The notes under the pieces were generated by a model that was given only the letters and a program-made list of their open reading frames with translations, was not told the origin of the DNA and did not search any database. From positions 2,232,001 through 2,296,000 of the forward strand of contig NZ_JARUMJ010000001.1 of the NCBI RefSeq assembly GCF_036898465.1: a DNA stretch of 64,000 nt, read 5' to 3'. A program made the translations under genes and the position numbers. This document shows positions 8,491-20,403 of the stretch, one piece after another. Position 1 is the stretch's first letter. Each line of letters starts with the position of its first letter. Source of the DNA: Streptomyces sp. B21-105. GTDB lineage: Bacteria > Actinomycetota > Actinomycetes > Streptomycetales > Streptomycetaceae.

Positions 8491-9264
8491 ATGACGCTGT
8501 ACGTCGGCACGTCGGGCTGGCAGTACCGGGACTGGAAGGACGTCCTGTACCCGGCCGACGTGCCCGTACGGCGGTGGCTGGAGGAGTACACCGGGCACTT
8601 CGCCACCGTGGAGATCAACAACGCCTTCTACCGGCTCCCGTCCCGGGAGACCTTCGCGTCCTGGGCACAGCGCGTCCCGCCGGACTTCACGGTCGCGGTG
8701 AAGGCGAGCCGCTATCTCACCCACATCAAGCGGTTGAAGGACCCCGAGGAGCCGGTGCACCGTCTGATGACCCACGCGGCGGGCCTCGGCGGCCGCCTCG
8801 GCCCGGTCCTCCTCCAGCTGCCGCCGACCCTGCGGGCCGATCCCGCTCTGCTGGACGCCTGTCTGTCCTGCTTCCCGCCGGGCGCCCGGGTGGCGGTCGA
8901 GCCGCGCCACGCGTCGTGGTGGACGCCTCGCGTGCGGGAGGTCCTGCGGTCCCGGGGCGCGGCCCTGTGCTGGGCCGACAGCCGCTCCCGTCCGGTGACG
9001 CCGCTGTGGCGGACCGCCGACTGGGGGTACGTCCGCTTCCACCAGGGGCGCGCCCACCCCTGGCCGCACTACGGCCGACGGGCCCTGGAGACCTGGCTGG
9101 ACCGCATCGCGACGACCTGGCCGGACAACGCCGACGTCTACACGTACTTCAACAACGATCCCGGCGGCGCGGCAGTGGCGGACGCGGCCCTGTTCGGGCG
9201 GACGGCGGCACGGGCGGGGCTGACGGTGACGCGCACCCCGCGCGGGCTCGCCGCGCGCCGGTGA
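8491..9264 (+). CDS. DUF72 (YecE-like) family protein
   Basis: 257 residues from ATG 8491 with a GGAGG-type site (GATGGAGGT). It opens with LYVGTSGWQYRDWKDV, the signature of DUF72, and has NNAFYRLPSRETFASWA and VAVEPRHASWW. The family is TIM-barrel-like and of unknown biochemical function across bacteria. TYFNNDPGGAAVADA near the end is the family's conserved FNN motif. It is convergent with the GntR gene with no spacer (the genes end at 9264 and 9265). Family assignment is firm, function open. Confidence 0.88.
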   Translation: MTLYVGTSGWQYRDWKDVLYPADVPVRRWLEEYTGHFATVEINNAFYRLPSRETFASWAQRVPPDFTVAVKASRYLTHIKRLKDPEEPVHRLMTHAAGLGGRLGPVLLQLPPTLRADPALLDACLSCFPPGARVAVEPRHASWWTPRVREVLRSRGAALCWADSRSRPVTPLWRTADWGYVRFHQGRAHPWPHYGRRALETWLDRIATTWPDNADVYTYFNNDPGGAAVADAALFGRTAARAGLTVTRTPRGLAARR

Positions 9265-9633
9265 TCACGCCCGGTAGGCCGCCCGCAGGGCTTCCCGGAC
9301 GGCGGCCGCCCCCTGCTCCTCGCTGAGCCCCAGCCGCACCACCCGTTCGGCGTAGGCCTGCGCGGCGGCCGCGGCCTCACGCTCCGCCGCCGGTCCCGCG
9401 GCGGCGACGAAGGTGCCGTTGCGCCCCCGGGTCTCGATCACCCCGTCCGTCTCCAGCGCCCGGTACGCCTTGGCGACGGTGTTCGCGGCGAGGCCCAGTG
9501 ACTCGGCCAGGCTTCGCACGGTCGGCAGCCGATAGCCGACGGGCAGCTCTCCCGCATGCGCCTGCTCGGCGATCTGCGCCCGTACCTGCTCGTAGGGCGC
9601 GGCGCTGTCATCGATGTGGATCTTCAAGGTCAC
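9265..9633 (-). CDS. GntR-family (YtrA-like) transcriptional regulator
   Basis: 122 residues. An N-terminal winged helix carries LPTVRSLAESLGLAANTVAKAYRALE, the GntR recognition region. The C-terminal part is only ~45 helical residues with no metabolite-binding domain, which places it in the short YtrA subfamily, usually repressors of ABC transporter operons. No transporter is adjacent, so the target is unclear. It is divergent from the GNAT gene (70 bases between starts), which is the obvious candidate target. Confidence 0.85.
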   Translation of the reverse strand: MTLKIHIDDSAAPYEQVRAQIAEQAHAGELPVGYRLPTVRSLAESLGLAANTVAKAYRALETDGVIETRGRNGTFVAAAGPAAEREAAAAAQAYAERVVRLGLSEEQGAAAVREALRAAYRA

Positions 9634-9704
9634 GGGCCCGATTGTCCCGTACCCGCCGGAAAATGGGAGGCACCCGCAGGCCGCCTCTCCTAGCGTGGGC
9701 CCAC

Positions 9705-10634
9705 ATGACCGTCATCGTGCGTGATCTCCACCCCGGCGCAGACGCCGACATCGAGGGCTTCGTCCGCGTCCGGCACGCCGCGCTGCCGTACGTGTACTTC
9801 AGCCGGGCGTCCGTGCTCCACCACCTCGCCCTGACCCCGGCCGCCGCCCACTACCGCGCGCTGGTCGCCGAGGAGGACGGCGAGGTCGTCGGCACGGCCC
9901 AGGTCGGCCTCGCGCACGACAGCCCGGAGCCGGGCCAGGGCTGGCTCAACGTGTACATGGACCCGGCCCGCGCCCGCCGCGGCGCGGGCACGCTGCTGGT
10001 GCGCGCCGCCGAGGAGCACCTGGCGGCGCACGGAGCGACCAAGCTGTTCGCCTGGGTCCTGGACGAGCCCGGCCACCGCGCCTTCGCCGAGCGGCACGGC
10101 TACCGGGCGAGCCGCTCGGCGCACTTCCTGGTGCTGGACCTGGAGCACACCGAGCTGCCGCCGCTGCAGATTCCGCCGGCGGACGTCGAACTGCGCACGG
10201 CGGCCGACTTCGCGGACGACCCGCGACCGCTGTTCACCCTCGACGCGGAGGCGGGCTCCGACGAACCGGGCGACATCGCCATCGAGTTCACCGACTACGA
10301 GGCGTGGCTCGCCGAATACTGGAAGCACCCCCACCTCGATCTGGAGCTGACCTCGGTCGCCGTGGCCGACGGCCGTCCCGTCGCGTTCAGCGTGGCCCAC
10401 ACCGACGGCGCCGGGCGGTACGGCACCGGCATGACCGGCACCGTCCGCGACCACCGGGGCCGGGGTCTGGCCAAGCTCGTCAAGAACGACTCCCTGCACC
10501 GCGCACGCGCAGCCGGGTACACCCAGGCGCACACCAGCAACGACTCGGACAACGGGCCGATGCTCGCGGTCAACCGATGGTTCGGGTACGAGATCCGCGC
10601 GTCGGAGGTGCGGTATGTCCGCGAACTCGGCTGA
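9705..10634 (+). CDS. GNAT N-acetyltransferase with two acetyltransferase domains
   Basis: 309 residues from ATG 9705. The N-terminal GNAT fold has the acetyl-CoA binding stretch VYMDPARARRGAGTLLVRAA, and the C-terminal one ends with GTVRDHRGRGLAKLVKNDSLHRA and TSNDSDNGPMLAVNRWFGY. This tandem layout is shared with mycothiol synthase MshD, but similarity looks limited to the fold, so the acceptor is unknown. It overlaps the following DUF402 gene by 20 bases (10615-10634), so the two are co-transcribed. Confidence 0.85.
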   Translation: MTVIVRDLHPGADADIEGFVRVRHAALPYVYFSRASVLHHLALTPAAAHYRALVAEEDGEVVGTAQVGLAHDSPEPGQGWLNVYMDPARARRGAGTLLVRAAEEHLAAHGATKLFAWVLDEPGHRAFAERHGYRASRSAHFLVLDLEHTELPPLQIPPADVELRTAADFADDPRPLFTLDAEAGSDEPGDIAIEFTDYEAWLAEYWKHPHLDLELTSVAVADGRPVAFSVAHTDGAGRYGTGMTGTVRDHRGRGLAKLVKNDSLHRARAAGYTQAHTSNDSDNGPMLAVNRWFGYEIRASEVRYVRELG

Positions 10635-11118
10635 GCCGCTGGGCGTGGTGGACGTCGTGCTGGTCAAGGGCGGGCGGACGAAGATCCGCTACCCGGCCGG
10701 ACTGCTGTCCGACGACGGGGTCAGGATCGCGGTGCGCGCCCCGTGGGCGGGTGACGGCGTACGCGACTTCGGCTTCGTGCGGTTCGAGGCGGGCGACGTC
10801 TTCACCGAGTTCTACTGGCGCGACCGGTGGTACTCGGTGAAGGAGGTCCGCGCCGCGTCCGGCGCCCTGAAGGGCTGGTACTGCGACGTCGCCCGGCCGG
10901 CCGTGCGGTCCGGCGCGGAGCTCGTCGTGGAGGACCTCGACCTGGACCTGTGGCGCTCCGCCGACGGCACGGACGTACGACGCCTGGACGAGGACGAGTT
11001 CGAGGAGAGCGGACTCGCCCGGCGGGAACCGCGGGCGGCGGCCGCCGCGCTCGCCGCCCTCGACGAGCTGGAGGCGCTCGCCCGCACCGAGGGCGGCCTG
11101 GAGGCGCTGCTGGCATGA
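10615..11118 (+). CDS. DUF402 family protein
   Basis: 167 residues from ATG 10615, with GGAGG upstream inside the end of the acetyltransferase gene. FTEFYWRDRWYSVKEVR followed by GALKGWYCDVARPA is the core of DUF402, a small barrel domain whose characterised members include FomD, a nucleoside-diphosphate-linked hydrolase of fosfomycin synthesis, and ribonuclease-like regulators. The acidic metal-ligand stretch VVEDLDLDLWR is present. The C-terminal ~50 residues are helical and charged. Catalysis is likely a metal-dependent phosphoester hydrolysis; the substrate cannot be told. Confidence 0.8.
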   Translation: MSANSAEPLGVVDVVLVKGGRTKIRYPAGLLSDDGVRIAVRAPWAGDGVRDFGFVRFEAGDVFTEFYWRDRWYSVKEVRAASGALKGWYCDVARPAVRSGAELVVEDLDLDLWRSADGTDVRRLDEDEFEESGLARREPRAAAAALAALDELEALARTEGGLEALLA

Positions 11119-11260
11119 CCCGCGGCCGGAGAACGGCAACGGAGCCCGCGGGGGGCCACCGCCGAGGACCAGCAGCGGTGCGTGGCCACGTGGGGACCGG
11201 CGAGAACCGGCAGCGATGCGTGGCTGCCATCACCGAGAGCCGGTGGCAAAGCCTGGCCGC

Positions 11261-11875
11261 TCACACCGTTGCCACCACCGCGTACCGCTCGTCCTCCACC
11301 GGGCCGCCCCACAGGAGCGCGTCCTGCGACAGCCGCTCCACACGTGCGTGCCCGGTCAGCGGGGCCAGCAGAGCCGTGAGCCGGTCCGCCGGTATGCCGG
11401 CCGGGGTGACGGTGCCCCAGACACCCTCGACCAGCACGAGCCGCCCGCCCGGGCGCAGCAGACCGCGCCAGTGCCGCAGCACGCGCGCGGGGTCGGGCAG
11501 CGCCCACAGCAGGTGCCGGACGAGCAGCACGTCGAAGCGCTCCTCCCCGACCGGCGGCGCCACCGCGTCACCGTGGAGGAACACCGCGTCACGCCCGGCG
11601 AGTTTGGCACGGGCCAGGTCGATCATGGCCGGGGACAGATCCACACCCGTCACCCGGTGTCCCTGCTCGGCTGCGAGGAGCGAGAGGCTGCCGGTGCCGC
11701 AGCCGAGATCCAGCACGTCGCTCGCGCGCTCCGGCAGCCAGGCGCGCAGCCGCCGGGCCCAGGCCGCGCGCACCTCGGGGTCGCGCAGGCCGTGGTCCGG
11801 CTCCTCGTCGAACGCGGCCGCCGCCGCGTTCCAGTCGACGCCGGGCACCGTGGCTTCGTCACTGTTTTCCCTCAT
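11261..11875 (-). CDS. Class I SAM-dependent methyltransferase
   Basis: 204 residues from ATG 11875. The frame is open further upstream, but the family starts near VDWNAAAAAFDEEPDHG. Motif I is VLDLGCGTGSLSLLAA, then VTGVDLSPAMIDLARAK, then FDVLLVRHLLWALPDPARVL and LLRPGGRLVLVEG, a complete Rossmann methyltransferase of the UbiE/Methyltransf_11 type. The methyl acceptor is unknown. Twin 19-bp direct repeats lie immediately upstream (11886-11931), a likely operator. The gene stands alone. Confidence 0.88.
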   Translation of the reverse strand: MRENSDEATVPGVDWNAAAAAFDEEPDHGLRDPEVRAAWARRLRAWLPERASDVLDLGCGTGSLSLLAAEQGHRVTGVDLSPAMIDLARAKLAGRDAVFLHGDAVAPPVGEERFDVLLVRHLLWALPDPARVLRHWRGLLRPGGRLVLVEGVWGTVTPAGIPADRLTALLAPLTGHARVERLSQDALLWGGPVEDERYAVVATV

Positions 11876-11885
11876 GTGCCCCAGA

Positions 11886-11931
11886 GTGACACCCGCCACT
11901 GACAATCGAATCGTGACACCGGCCACTGACA
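11886..11931. promoter_or_regulatory. Twin 19-bp direct repeats upstream of methyltransferase
   Basis: GTGACACCCGCCACTGACA (11886-11904) and GTGACACCGGCCACTGACA (11913-11931) differ at one base and are 27 bp apart start to start. They begin 11 bases before the methyltransferase start codon. This is the geometry of an operator bound by a dimer pair on one or neighbouring faces of the helix; the binding protein is unknown. Confidence 0.6.
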
Positions 11932-11952
11932 GCCCGGGGGTTGATGAGGAAC

Positions 11953-11981
11953 TCTCACGGAAAGGGTCTACCTCCGTGAGA
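11953..11981. promoter_or_regulatory. Inverted repeat in leader of the 44-aa gene
   Basis: Perfect 8-bp arms TCTCACGG (11953-11960) and CCGTGAGA (11974-11981) with a 13-base loop, 33 bases before the ATG at 12015. It could be an operator or an mRNA hairpin. Confidence 0.45.
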
Positions 11982-12014
11982 ACGCGGAACTCGGTAGCCC
12001 TGAAGGAGGCAGCC

Positions 12015-12149
12015 ATGCGCCGCACCACCGTGCAGAAGCCCCTGAAGAAGACGGAATCCCGCAGGATCCGCGACGAGGCCGACGAACGGCCCGCCGGTCG
12101 CCCCGAGGTGCGCAAGGACATCGCCCGCACCTGGTGGCCGGACGGCTGA
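12015..12149 (+). CDS. Small basic protein, 44 residues, unknown function
   Basis: ATG at 12015 preceded by AAGGAGGCAGCC, one of the best ribosome-binding sites in the window. The product (MRRTTVQKPLKKTESRRIRD...) is highly charged, rich in Arg, Lys, Glu and Asp, and ends IARTWWPDG. There is no signal, membrane helix or known motif. Codon use is GC-rich at third positions. It is divergent from the methyltransferase. I do not recognise it; a strong site and clean stop argue that it is expressed. Confidence 0.6.
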   Translation: MRRTTVQKPLKKTESRRIRDEADERPAGRPEVRKDIARTWWPDG

Positions 12150-12278
12150 GGCCGCCCCTTTCGCATCACCCGCCGTTCCGTCTGCGGCTGCGCTGTCCGG
12201 ACGACACGGACTCCGGGACCTGTCCGGCCTGATCGGCGGCTCAAGCCGGACGGACCCCCCGCGAACACGACCGGCGCG

Positions 12279-13169
12279 TCAGCTCAGGACGGACGCGCAG
12301 GTGGTGGCGGTGGCGTGGGCCGGGTCGAGCGCGTTGGCCACCTCGTGGAAGGCGATCCGGTCGAGCAGCCCGATCGCGAGGTGCTCGGAGAGGTCCAGCG
12401 GGCACAGGTCCTGGAGCAGGACGTTGCGCACGTTCGGACCGCTGAGGAACTGGGTGCGCCACGGTGTGACGACTTCGTCGTACCGGGTCGCGATGACGGT
12501 GTAGCGGACGCCGGGGACGGTGTCTCCGCCCTTGTTGAGCCCGGTGAGGAAGTCCGAGCCGACGATCTGGTCGGCGAGCCCCGGGGTGGCGGCCGAGAGC
12601 AGGTCCTCGGCGCCCGGGAAGTAGGGCAGCAGACGGGTGAGTCCACTGAGGGTGGTGCCGTGGTTGTCGGGGGCGAGCCCGATCAGCGCGTTGACCTTGG
12701 CGGCGCCGCCGAGGAACTTCAGGTAGTAGCGCGGCATCATGCCGCCCTGGGAGTGCCCGACGAGGTCGGCCTCGGCGGCGCCGGTCGCGGCGAGCACCTT
12801 GTCGACGAAGACGGAGAGCTGGCCGGCGGATTCATCGATGGGGCCGAGACCGTGGAAGAGCGGGACGCCCGGCAGTCGGCCGTAGTCGACGGAGAAGACG
12901 CAGTAGCCGCGGACCGTCAGGTAGGGGGCGAGCGCCAGCCAGTTGTCGACGGAGTTGCCGAGGGTGCCGTGTACGAGGACCACGGGGCGGGGGTGGGCGG
13001 CGGAGGGCTTGCAACGGTAGTCGTTCCAGCCGCTCGAGGGTGCTGCGGCGGCGGCCGCATAGGCGTGGCCGGCGGTCGATGCATGGGCGGCGGCGGTGGG
13101 GAGGGTGGCGGCCACGGCGGCCAGCAGCAGTGCGGCGAGTGGTCTGAGCGCGCGATTCCAGGGCAGCAT
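12279..13169 (-). CDS. Secreted alpha/beta-hydrolase lipase
   Basis: 296 residues from ATG 13169, preceded by AAGGAGA. A Sec signal peptide ends at about AHAST. VVLVHGTLGNSVDNW carries the HG oxyanion motif, VGHSQGGMMPRYYLKF the GxSxG nucleophile elbow, and the Asp/His pair lies in TRYDEVVTPWR and SEHLAIG. This is the LipA/EstA-like lipase family common in Streptomyces, acting on extracellular acylglycerols or esters. Two Cys near the end (DLCPLD and TTCAS) probably form a disulfide. It is monocistronic. Confidence 0.88.
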   Translation of the reverse strand: MLPWNRALRPLAALLLAAVAATLPTAAAHASTAGHAYAAAAAAPSSGWNDYRCKPSAAHPRPVVLVHGTLGNSVDNWLALAPYLTVRGYCVFSVDYGRLPGVPLFHGLGPIDESAGQLSVFVDKVLAATGAAEADLVGHSQGGMMPRYYLKFLGGAAKVNALIGLAPDNHGTTLSGLTRLLPYFPGAEDLLSAATPGLADQIVGSDFLTGLNKGGDTVPGVRYTVIATRYDEVVTPWRTQFLSGPNVRNVLLQDLCPLDLSEHLAIGLLDRIAFHEVANALDPAHATATTCASVLS

Positions 13170-13340
13170 CGGGTGATCTCCTTGCGGCTCAAGGGGAGTG
13201 CGAGGGGCCGTACGCCCTGTGATCCGGATCACGGGATGCTGTTCACTTGTCAAGTTACGGACGAGTAGGTGAAGTGTGAAGTTACGCGTCAGTAAAAACT
13301 TCCAGTGATAGTCAGCGACGACCCGGCCGCTGCCGTTCCG

Positions 13341-13784
13341 TCACCAGACCGGCCTGATCGGACCATAGGGGGCAATACGCGCCAAACGGTCGTACAACAC
13401 GCGCACTTCACTCTCGCCGAGCGCATCGACCCACGCCCGCACCGCCTCGGCGGCCGCCTCCTCCGCCGCGCGGGTGCACGCCCAGCCGTGCTCGGTGAGA
13501 ACGATCAGCCGGGCCCGCGCATCCACCGGATGCGGCCGGCGCTCGACGTACCCCTTGCGCACCAGCTCGTCGACGAGCTGGCTCGCGGCCTGTTTGGTGA
13601 CCCCGAGATGGGCGCCGAGCTCGGTGACCGTCGCACCGTCCGGGGCCAGCCGGGTGAAGGCGAAGCCATAGGAGGGCCGACCGTCGAAACCGCGGGCGAC
13701 GACGCCGTCATTGATGCGCCGGGTGAGCTCACCCGCGGCGGCGAGCAGGGCGGCGGACAGGGCGAGAGCTTCGGAGTTCTGCAC
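13341..13784 (-). CDS. MarR-family transcriptional regulator
   Basis: 147 residues from GTG 13784. The winged helix contains TELGAHLGVTKQAASQLVDELVRKGYVERRPHPVDARARLIVLTEHG, a full MarR DNA-binding and wing region. It is divergent from the cupin gene 94 bases away, and the space between holds repeated CTTGAC/GTCAAG half-sites, so it most likely represses itself and the cupin gene until a small ligand binds. The ligand is unknown. Confidence 0.9.
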   Translation of the reverse strand: MQNSEALALSAALLAAAGELTRRINDGVVARGFDGRPSYGFAFTRLAPDGATVTELGAHLGVTKQAASQLVDELVRKGYVERRPHPVDARARLIVLTEHGWACTRAAEEAAAEAVRAWVDALGESEVRVLYDRLARIAPYGPIRPVW

Positions 13785-13801
13785 ATCCGCAATGAAACAC
13801 C

Positions 13802-13859
13802 CTTGACAGGATAGTCAAGCAGGTTGACCATTGAGATCTATCTAGTCAAGCTTCTTGAC
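13802..13859. promoter_or_regulatory. Two palindromic MarR-type operators
   Basis: CTTGAC-N6-GTCAAG at 13802-13819 and GTCAAG-N3-CTTGAC at 13845-13859, with an extra GGTTGACC at 13822. They sit between the divergent MarR and cupin genes and use the same half-site, as expected of an autoregulated MarR switch. Confidence 0.7.
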
Positions 13860-13877
13860 CATTTCTAGGGAGTCACC

Positions 13878-14252
13878 ATGCCCGTCGTCCGCTCGTCCGA
13901 GGCCGTCACCCATGAGATCCACGGCGCCCGCTTCGTCTCGTACGCCACCCCGCTCACCGGAAGCAAGGAGCTGTGCGCCTGGCGGGGCGAGATCCCGGCG
14001 GGCACGAAGGCGCCCGCGCACACCGTCAACCGGGAGGAGATCTTCCATCTGCTCGTCGGCGAGCTGCTCGTCACCCTCGACGGCCGCACCGAGCGGATCA
14101 CCGCCGGCGACACCATGATCGTCAATCCTGGCGCGACCCTGGCCGTGGAGAACCCGACCGATCACACCGCGCTCTCCTGGGTCACCACCTCCATCGGCCT
14201 GGAGGCGGAGCTGGCCGACGGAACCCGGATCACTCCCCCGTGGGCCAACTGA
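13878..14252 (+). CDS. Cupin-domain protein
   Basis: 124 residues from ATG 13878, with AGGGAG upstream. It is a single small beta barrel with cupin motif 1 around APAHTVNREEIFHLLVGEL and motif 2 ITAGDTMIVNPGATLAVENP. In motif 1 the usual HxH pair is reduced to one His followed by Glu, so metal binding may be altered. Small cupins bind or isomerise small molecules. Divergence from the MarR gene suggests that it handles the inducer of that regulator; this is inference. Confidence 0.85.
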   Translation: MPVVRSSEAVTHEIHGARFVSYATPLTGSKELCAWRGEIPAGTKAPAHTVNREEIFHLLVGELLVTLDGRTERITAGDTMIVNPGATLAVENPTDHTALSWVTTSIGLEAELADGTRITPPWAN

Positions 14253-14370
14253 CCCCACCGCGGTTGCCGTTTCCATACCGTTTGCCGTTTCCGTACCGGT
14301 TGCCGTTGCGTTGCCACCGCCACCGCCCCACCGCCCCACCGCCGTGCGATGTCCGCGGCCGGGCTTCGGC

Positions 14371-15335
14371 TCATGCCGCCAGGGTCCCGGGTTTCACCGC
14401 CCCCGGCCCGAACCTCGCCCGCAGTCGGTCGGCGACCTCCTCGATCCGGCGGGCCTTCTCGTCGACGGGGTCGAAGGTGAGCTGGTGGGAGGCCCGTTCG
14501 GCCGGGCCGAGACCCTCGGCGCGCAGGGCGATCACGCGGACCCGGGCACGCTGCAGACCGAGCGCCTCGTACAGGCCGTACGCCGCCCTCGTCAGGTCCG
14601 CCGAGTGCGCGGTCCGCTCCTCGAGGGTGCAGCTGCGGGTGGAGGAGGACCGGTCGGCGTAGCGCACGGTGAGGGTCAGAGCGCCGCAGACCTTCTCCAC
14701 GGCGCGCAGCCGGACACCCAGCTCCTCGGCGGCCGAGAGCAGGGCGCGGCGGTGCCGGTCGGGGTCCAGCTCGTCACGGTCGAAGGGGTGCTCGGCGGCC
14801 AGCGACCGCGCCACGGCGCCTGGCACCACCCGGCCGCGGTCGACGCCGTTCGCCTTCTCGTGCAGCTCCCGGCCCGCCCTCGCGCCGACCAGACGCTGGA
14901 GTGTGGACAGCGGCGCGGCGGCGACCCGGCCGAGGGTGTCGAGGCCGTACTCGCACAGGGTGCGGGCGGTCGCCCTCCCGACGCCGGGCAGCGTGGTGAC
15001 CGGCTTGTCGGCGAGGAACTCCCGCACCCCGCCCTCGGGAACCGCGCACGTCATCCCGGGCCGGGCGGCCCGCAACGCCGTGCGGGCCGACAGCGGTCCG
15101 GGGCCGGCGCCGATCACGCAGTCGACCCCGTGCAGGGCGAGCGCCCGCACCCGGATCACCGACGCCAGCTCGATCGCGGTGCGCCCGAAGTACCGCTCTG
15201 CGCCCCTCAGATCGGCCAGCGCCCCGTCCGGCGGCAGCGCCTCGACGACCGGCGTGAACTCCTCCAGGAGCCCGAGCAGCGCCGGCAGGGCGAACTCGTG
15301 CGTCGACGTCAGCTGGAACCGTACGCAGAGGACAG

Positions 15336-15339
<4 letters not shown>
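14371..15339 (-). CDS. Y-family DNA polymerase-like protein lacking catalytic carboxylates (ImuB-like)
   Basis: 322 residues. The ATG at 15339 overlaps the dnaE2 stop (ATGA), so the two are translationally coupled. The fold is recognisable from the helix-hairpin-helix thumb TLPGVGRATARTLCEYGLDTLGRVA and the little-finger region LTLTVRYADRSSSTR. Where Y-family polymerases have the first catalytic Asp (DxDxFFA), this protein reads VLCVRFQLTSTHEF, and the second SxDE motif reads LADLRGAERYFG, so the metal-binding acids seem absent. That is the pattern of ImuB, an inactive polymerase that tethers DnaE2/ImuC to the beta clamp. No clear clamp-binding peptide was identified. Streptomyces dnaE2 loci commonly carry this partner. 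Confidence 0.8.
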
Positions 15340-19052
<3,713 letters not shown>

Positions 19053-19066
19053 CCACACCTCCCGAT

Positions 19067-19126
19067 TCGAACATCAGTTCACAACCTTCCCTCCCCCACC
19101 ATAGACCAAATTCCGAACATCTGTAC
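19067..19126 (-). promoter_or_regulatory. SOS (LexA) boxes upstream of dnaE2
   Basis: GAAC-ATCA-GTTC at 19069-19080 matches the actinobacterial and Gram-positive SOS core GAAC-N4-GTTC within TCGAACATCAGTTCAC. A second site, GAAC-ATCT-GTAC (19115-19126), differs at one base. The first begins 17 bases upstream of the dnaE2 ATG, so LexA binding there should block expression until damage. Confidence 0.8.
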
Positions 19127-19185
19127 GATAGCCGTTCGGACGCCTCCCACCTGCGAAAACACCTCCCGCCCCGGACCGTGGGGAC

Positions 19186-19353
19186 ATGACCCAGACGACC
19201 GGGCCCGACGCGCTGCGCCGCTTGAACGACACGGCGTTGCCCCTGGAGGTCCGCGTCGCGGCCGCTCTCGTCCGCCTCTACGCCCTCCCCCTGACCCGCA
19301 TCGTCGAACTCACCGAAGACCACGTTCGCCGCGATCAAGGGCATACCTACGGA
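19186..19353 (+). pseudogene. Fragment resembling a phage-type integrase/recombinase core
   Basis: Reading from ATG 19186 gives about 50 residues including LPLEVRVAAALVRLYALPLTRIVELTEDHV, a block I associate with tyrosine-recombinase-like proteins of Streptomyces accessory regions. The similarity ends around DQGHTYG, where the sequence meets the padR gene on the other strand. No catalytic Arg, His or Tyr motif remains. It is probably a relic left by rearrangement. The ATG may be internal to the ancestral gene. The call rests on memory of the block, not a search. Confidence 0.45.
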
Positions 19354-19884
19354 TCAGCTGCCTGCAGGCGGCTGCTCCCCGAGGGTCTCGCGCAGCCAGG
19401 TCCGTTCGGCGCGGCTGGTGGCGCGGGCGGTGAGCAGCATGCCCCGCCGGTAGGGGTCGGCGATCTCCTCGGCACGCAGGGGCCGCTCGTTGTCGTAGAA
19501 GAAGCTCGCCGGTTCTTCCAGGAACTCCAGCCGTCTGCGCAGCACCGCGTGCTGTTCGGCCACGTCGGGCAGGCGGGAGAGGAAGGCCAGGACGACGTAG
19601 AACCGGGTGAAGTCGGTGATCTCGTGGTCGGCGGGCTTGCGCAGGCGCTGAAGCATTTCGGCCCGTCCGGCCGTGGTCAGGCTGAGCACGTACCGGGCCG
19701 CCCCCGCGGCCGGGTCGGCGCGCCGCTCGATCAAGCCCGCCCTGGTCAGACGATTGATCGCCGGATACAGGCTGCCGTCACTGACCGGCCGCGTATAGCC
19801 GGTCAGCTGTGCGACGCGGCGGCGCAGCTCGTGTCCAGGCAGGGGGCCCTCGGCGAGGAAGCCGAGTATCGCGAGTTCCAGCAT
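19354..19884 (-). CDS. PadR-family transcriptional regulator
   Basis: 176 residues from ATG 19884 (MLELAILGFLAEGPLPGHEL, the classic PadR opening). The winged helix continues with RPVSDGSLYPAINRLTRAGLIERR. The C-terminal helical domain for dimerisation is full length. It is divergent from the SnoaL-like gene, and two identical-core palindromes lie between the starts, so it should control both. PadR proteins are usually ligand-relieved repressors; the effector is unknown. Confidence 0.92.
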   Translation of the reverse strand: MLELAILGFLAEGPLPGHELRRRVAQLTGYTRPVSDGSLYPAINRLTRAGLIERRADPAAGAARYVLSLTTAGRAEMLQRLRKPADHEITDFTRFYVVLAFLSRLPDVAEQHAVLRRRLEFLEEPASFFYDNERPLRAEEIADPYRRGMLLTARATSRAERTWLRETLGEQPPAGS

Positions 19885-19904
19885 GAGTCCATCTTCGCAC
19901 GCGA

Positions 19905-19936
19905 ACATCGAATCGATGTGAACATCGATTCGATGT
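19905..19936. promoter_or_regulatory. Twin palindromic operators for PadR
   Basis: ACATCGAATCGATGT (19905-19919) and ACATCGATTCGATGT (19922-19936) are both perfect 7-bp inverted repeats about a central A or T, 17 bp apart. They lie 21 bases upstream of padR and 47 bases before the SnoaL-like gene. Confidence 0.8.
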
Positions 19937-19983
19937 TACGCTCCCAGATATCCGCCCGAACGTCTCTGGAGAGGCACAGCAAG

Positions 19984-20403
19984 ATGCCATCGCAGTCCAC
20001 CGAGTCAGTGATGAACCGTTTCGTCGAGTTCATCAACACGGGCAACGAGGATCTCGCCCGCGAGGTCATTTCTCCGGACGCGGTATTCCACGCGCCAAGC
20101 CACCCGGAACCACTGCGGGGGCCCGATGGGTACATGGAAGTCCTCGGGATGATGCGCAGCGCCTTCCCCGACGTCCAGTGGACGCTGGAGGAAACAGTCA
20201 CCGAAGGCGACACAGTGGCCGCGCGGTTCACCATGCGGGGAACCCACGACGGTGAATTCTTCGGGATCCCGGCGAGCGGCAACAAGATCACAGTGCAGGC
20301 CATGAACTTCTACTACCTGGCCGACGGCCGGATCGTCGGCGAACGCGGCCAGCCCGATCTCCTCGGGGTGATGCGGCAGATCGGTGCCATACCGGCGCCG
20401 TGA
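19984..20403 (+). CDS. SnoaL-like / NTF2-fold polyketide-cyclase family protein
   Basis: 139 residues from ATG 19984, with GGAGAGG upstream. It is a single NTF2-like cone domain: NRFVEFINTGNEDLAREVISPDAVFHAP, then GPDGYMEVLGMMRSAFPDVQWTLEETVTEGDTVAARFTMRGTH and FGIPASGNKITVQAMNFY. The family includes polyketide cyclases SnoaL/AknH and many unassigned ester-cyclase-like proteins. No polyketide genes are nearby, so a detoxification or small-molecule role under PadR control is more likely. Confidence 0.88.
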   Translation: MPSQSTESVMNRFVEFINTGNEDLAREVISPDAVFHAPSHPEPLRGPDGYMEVLGMMRSAFPDVQWTLEETVTEGDTVAARFTMRGTHDGEFFGIPASGNKITVQAMNFYYLADGRIVGERGQPDLLGVMRQIGAIPAP

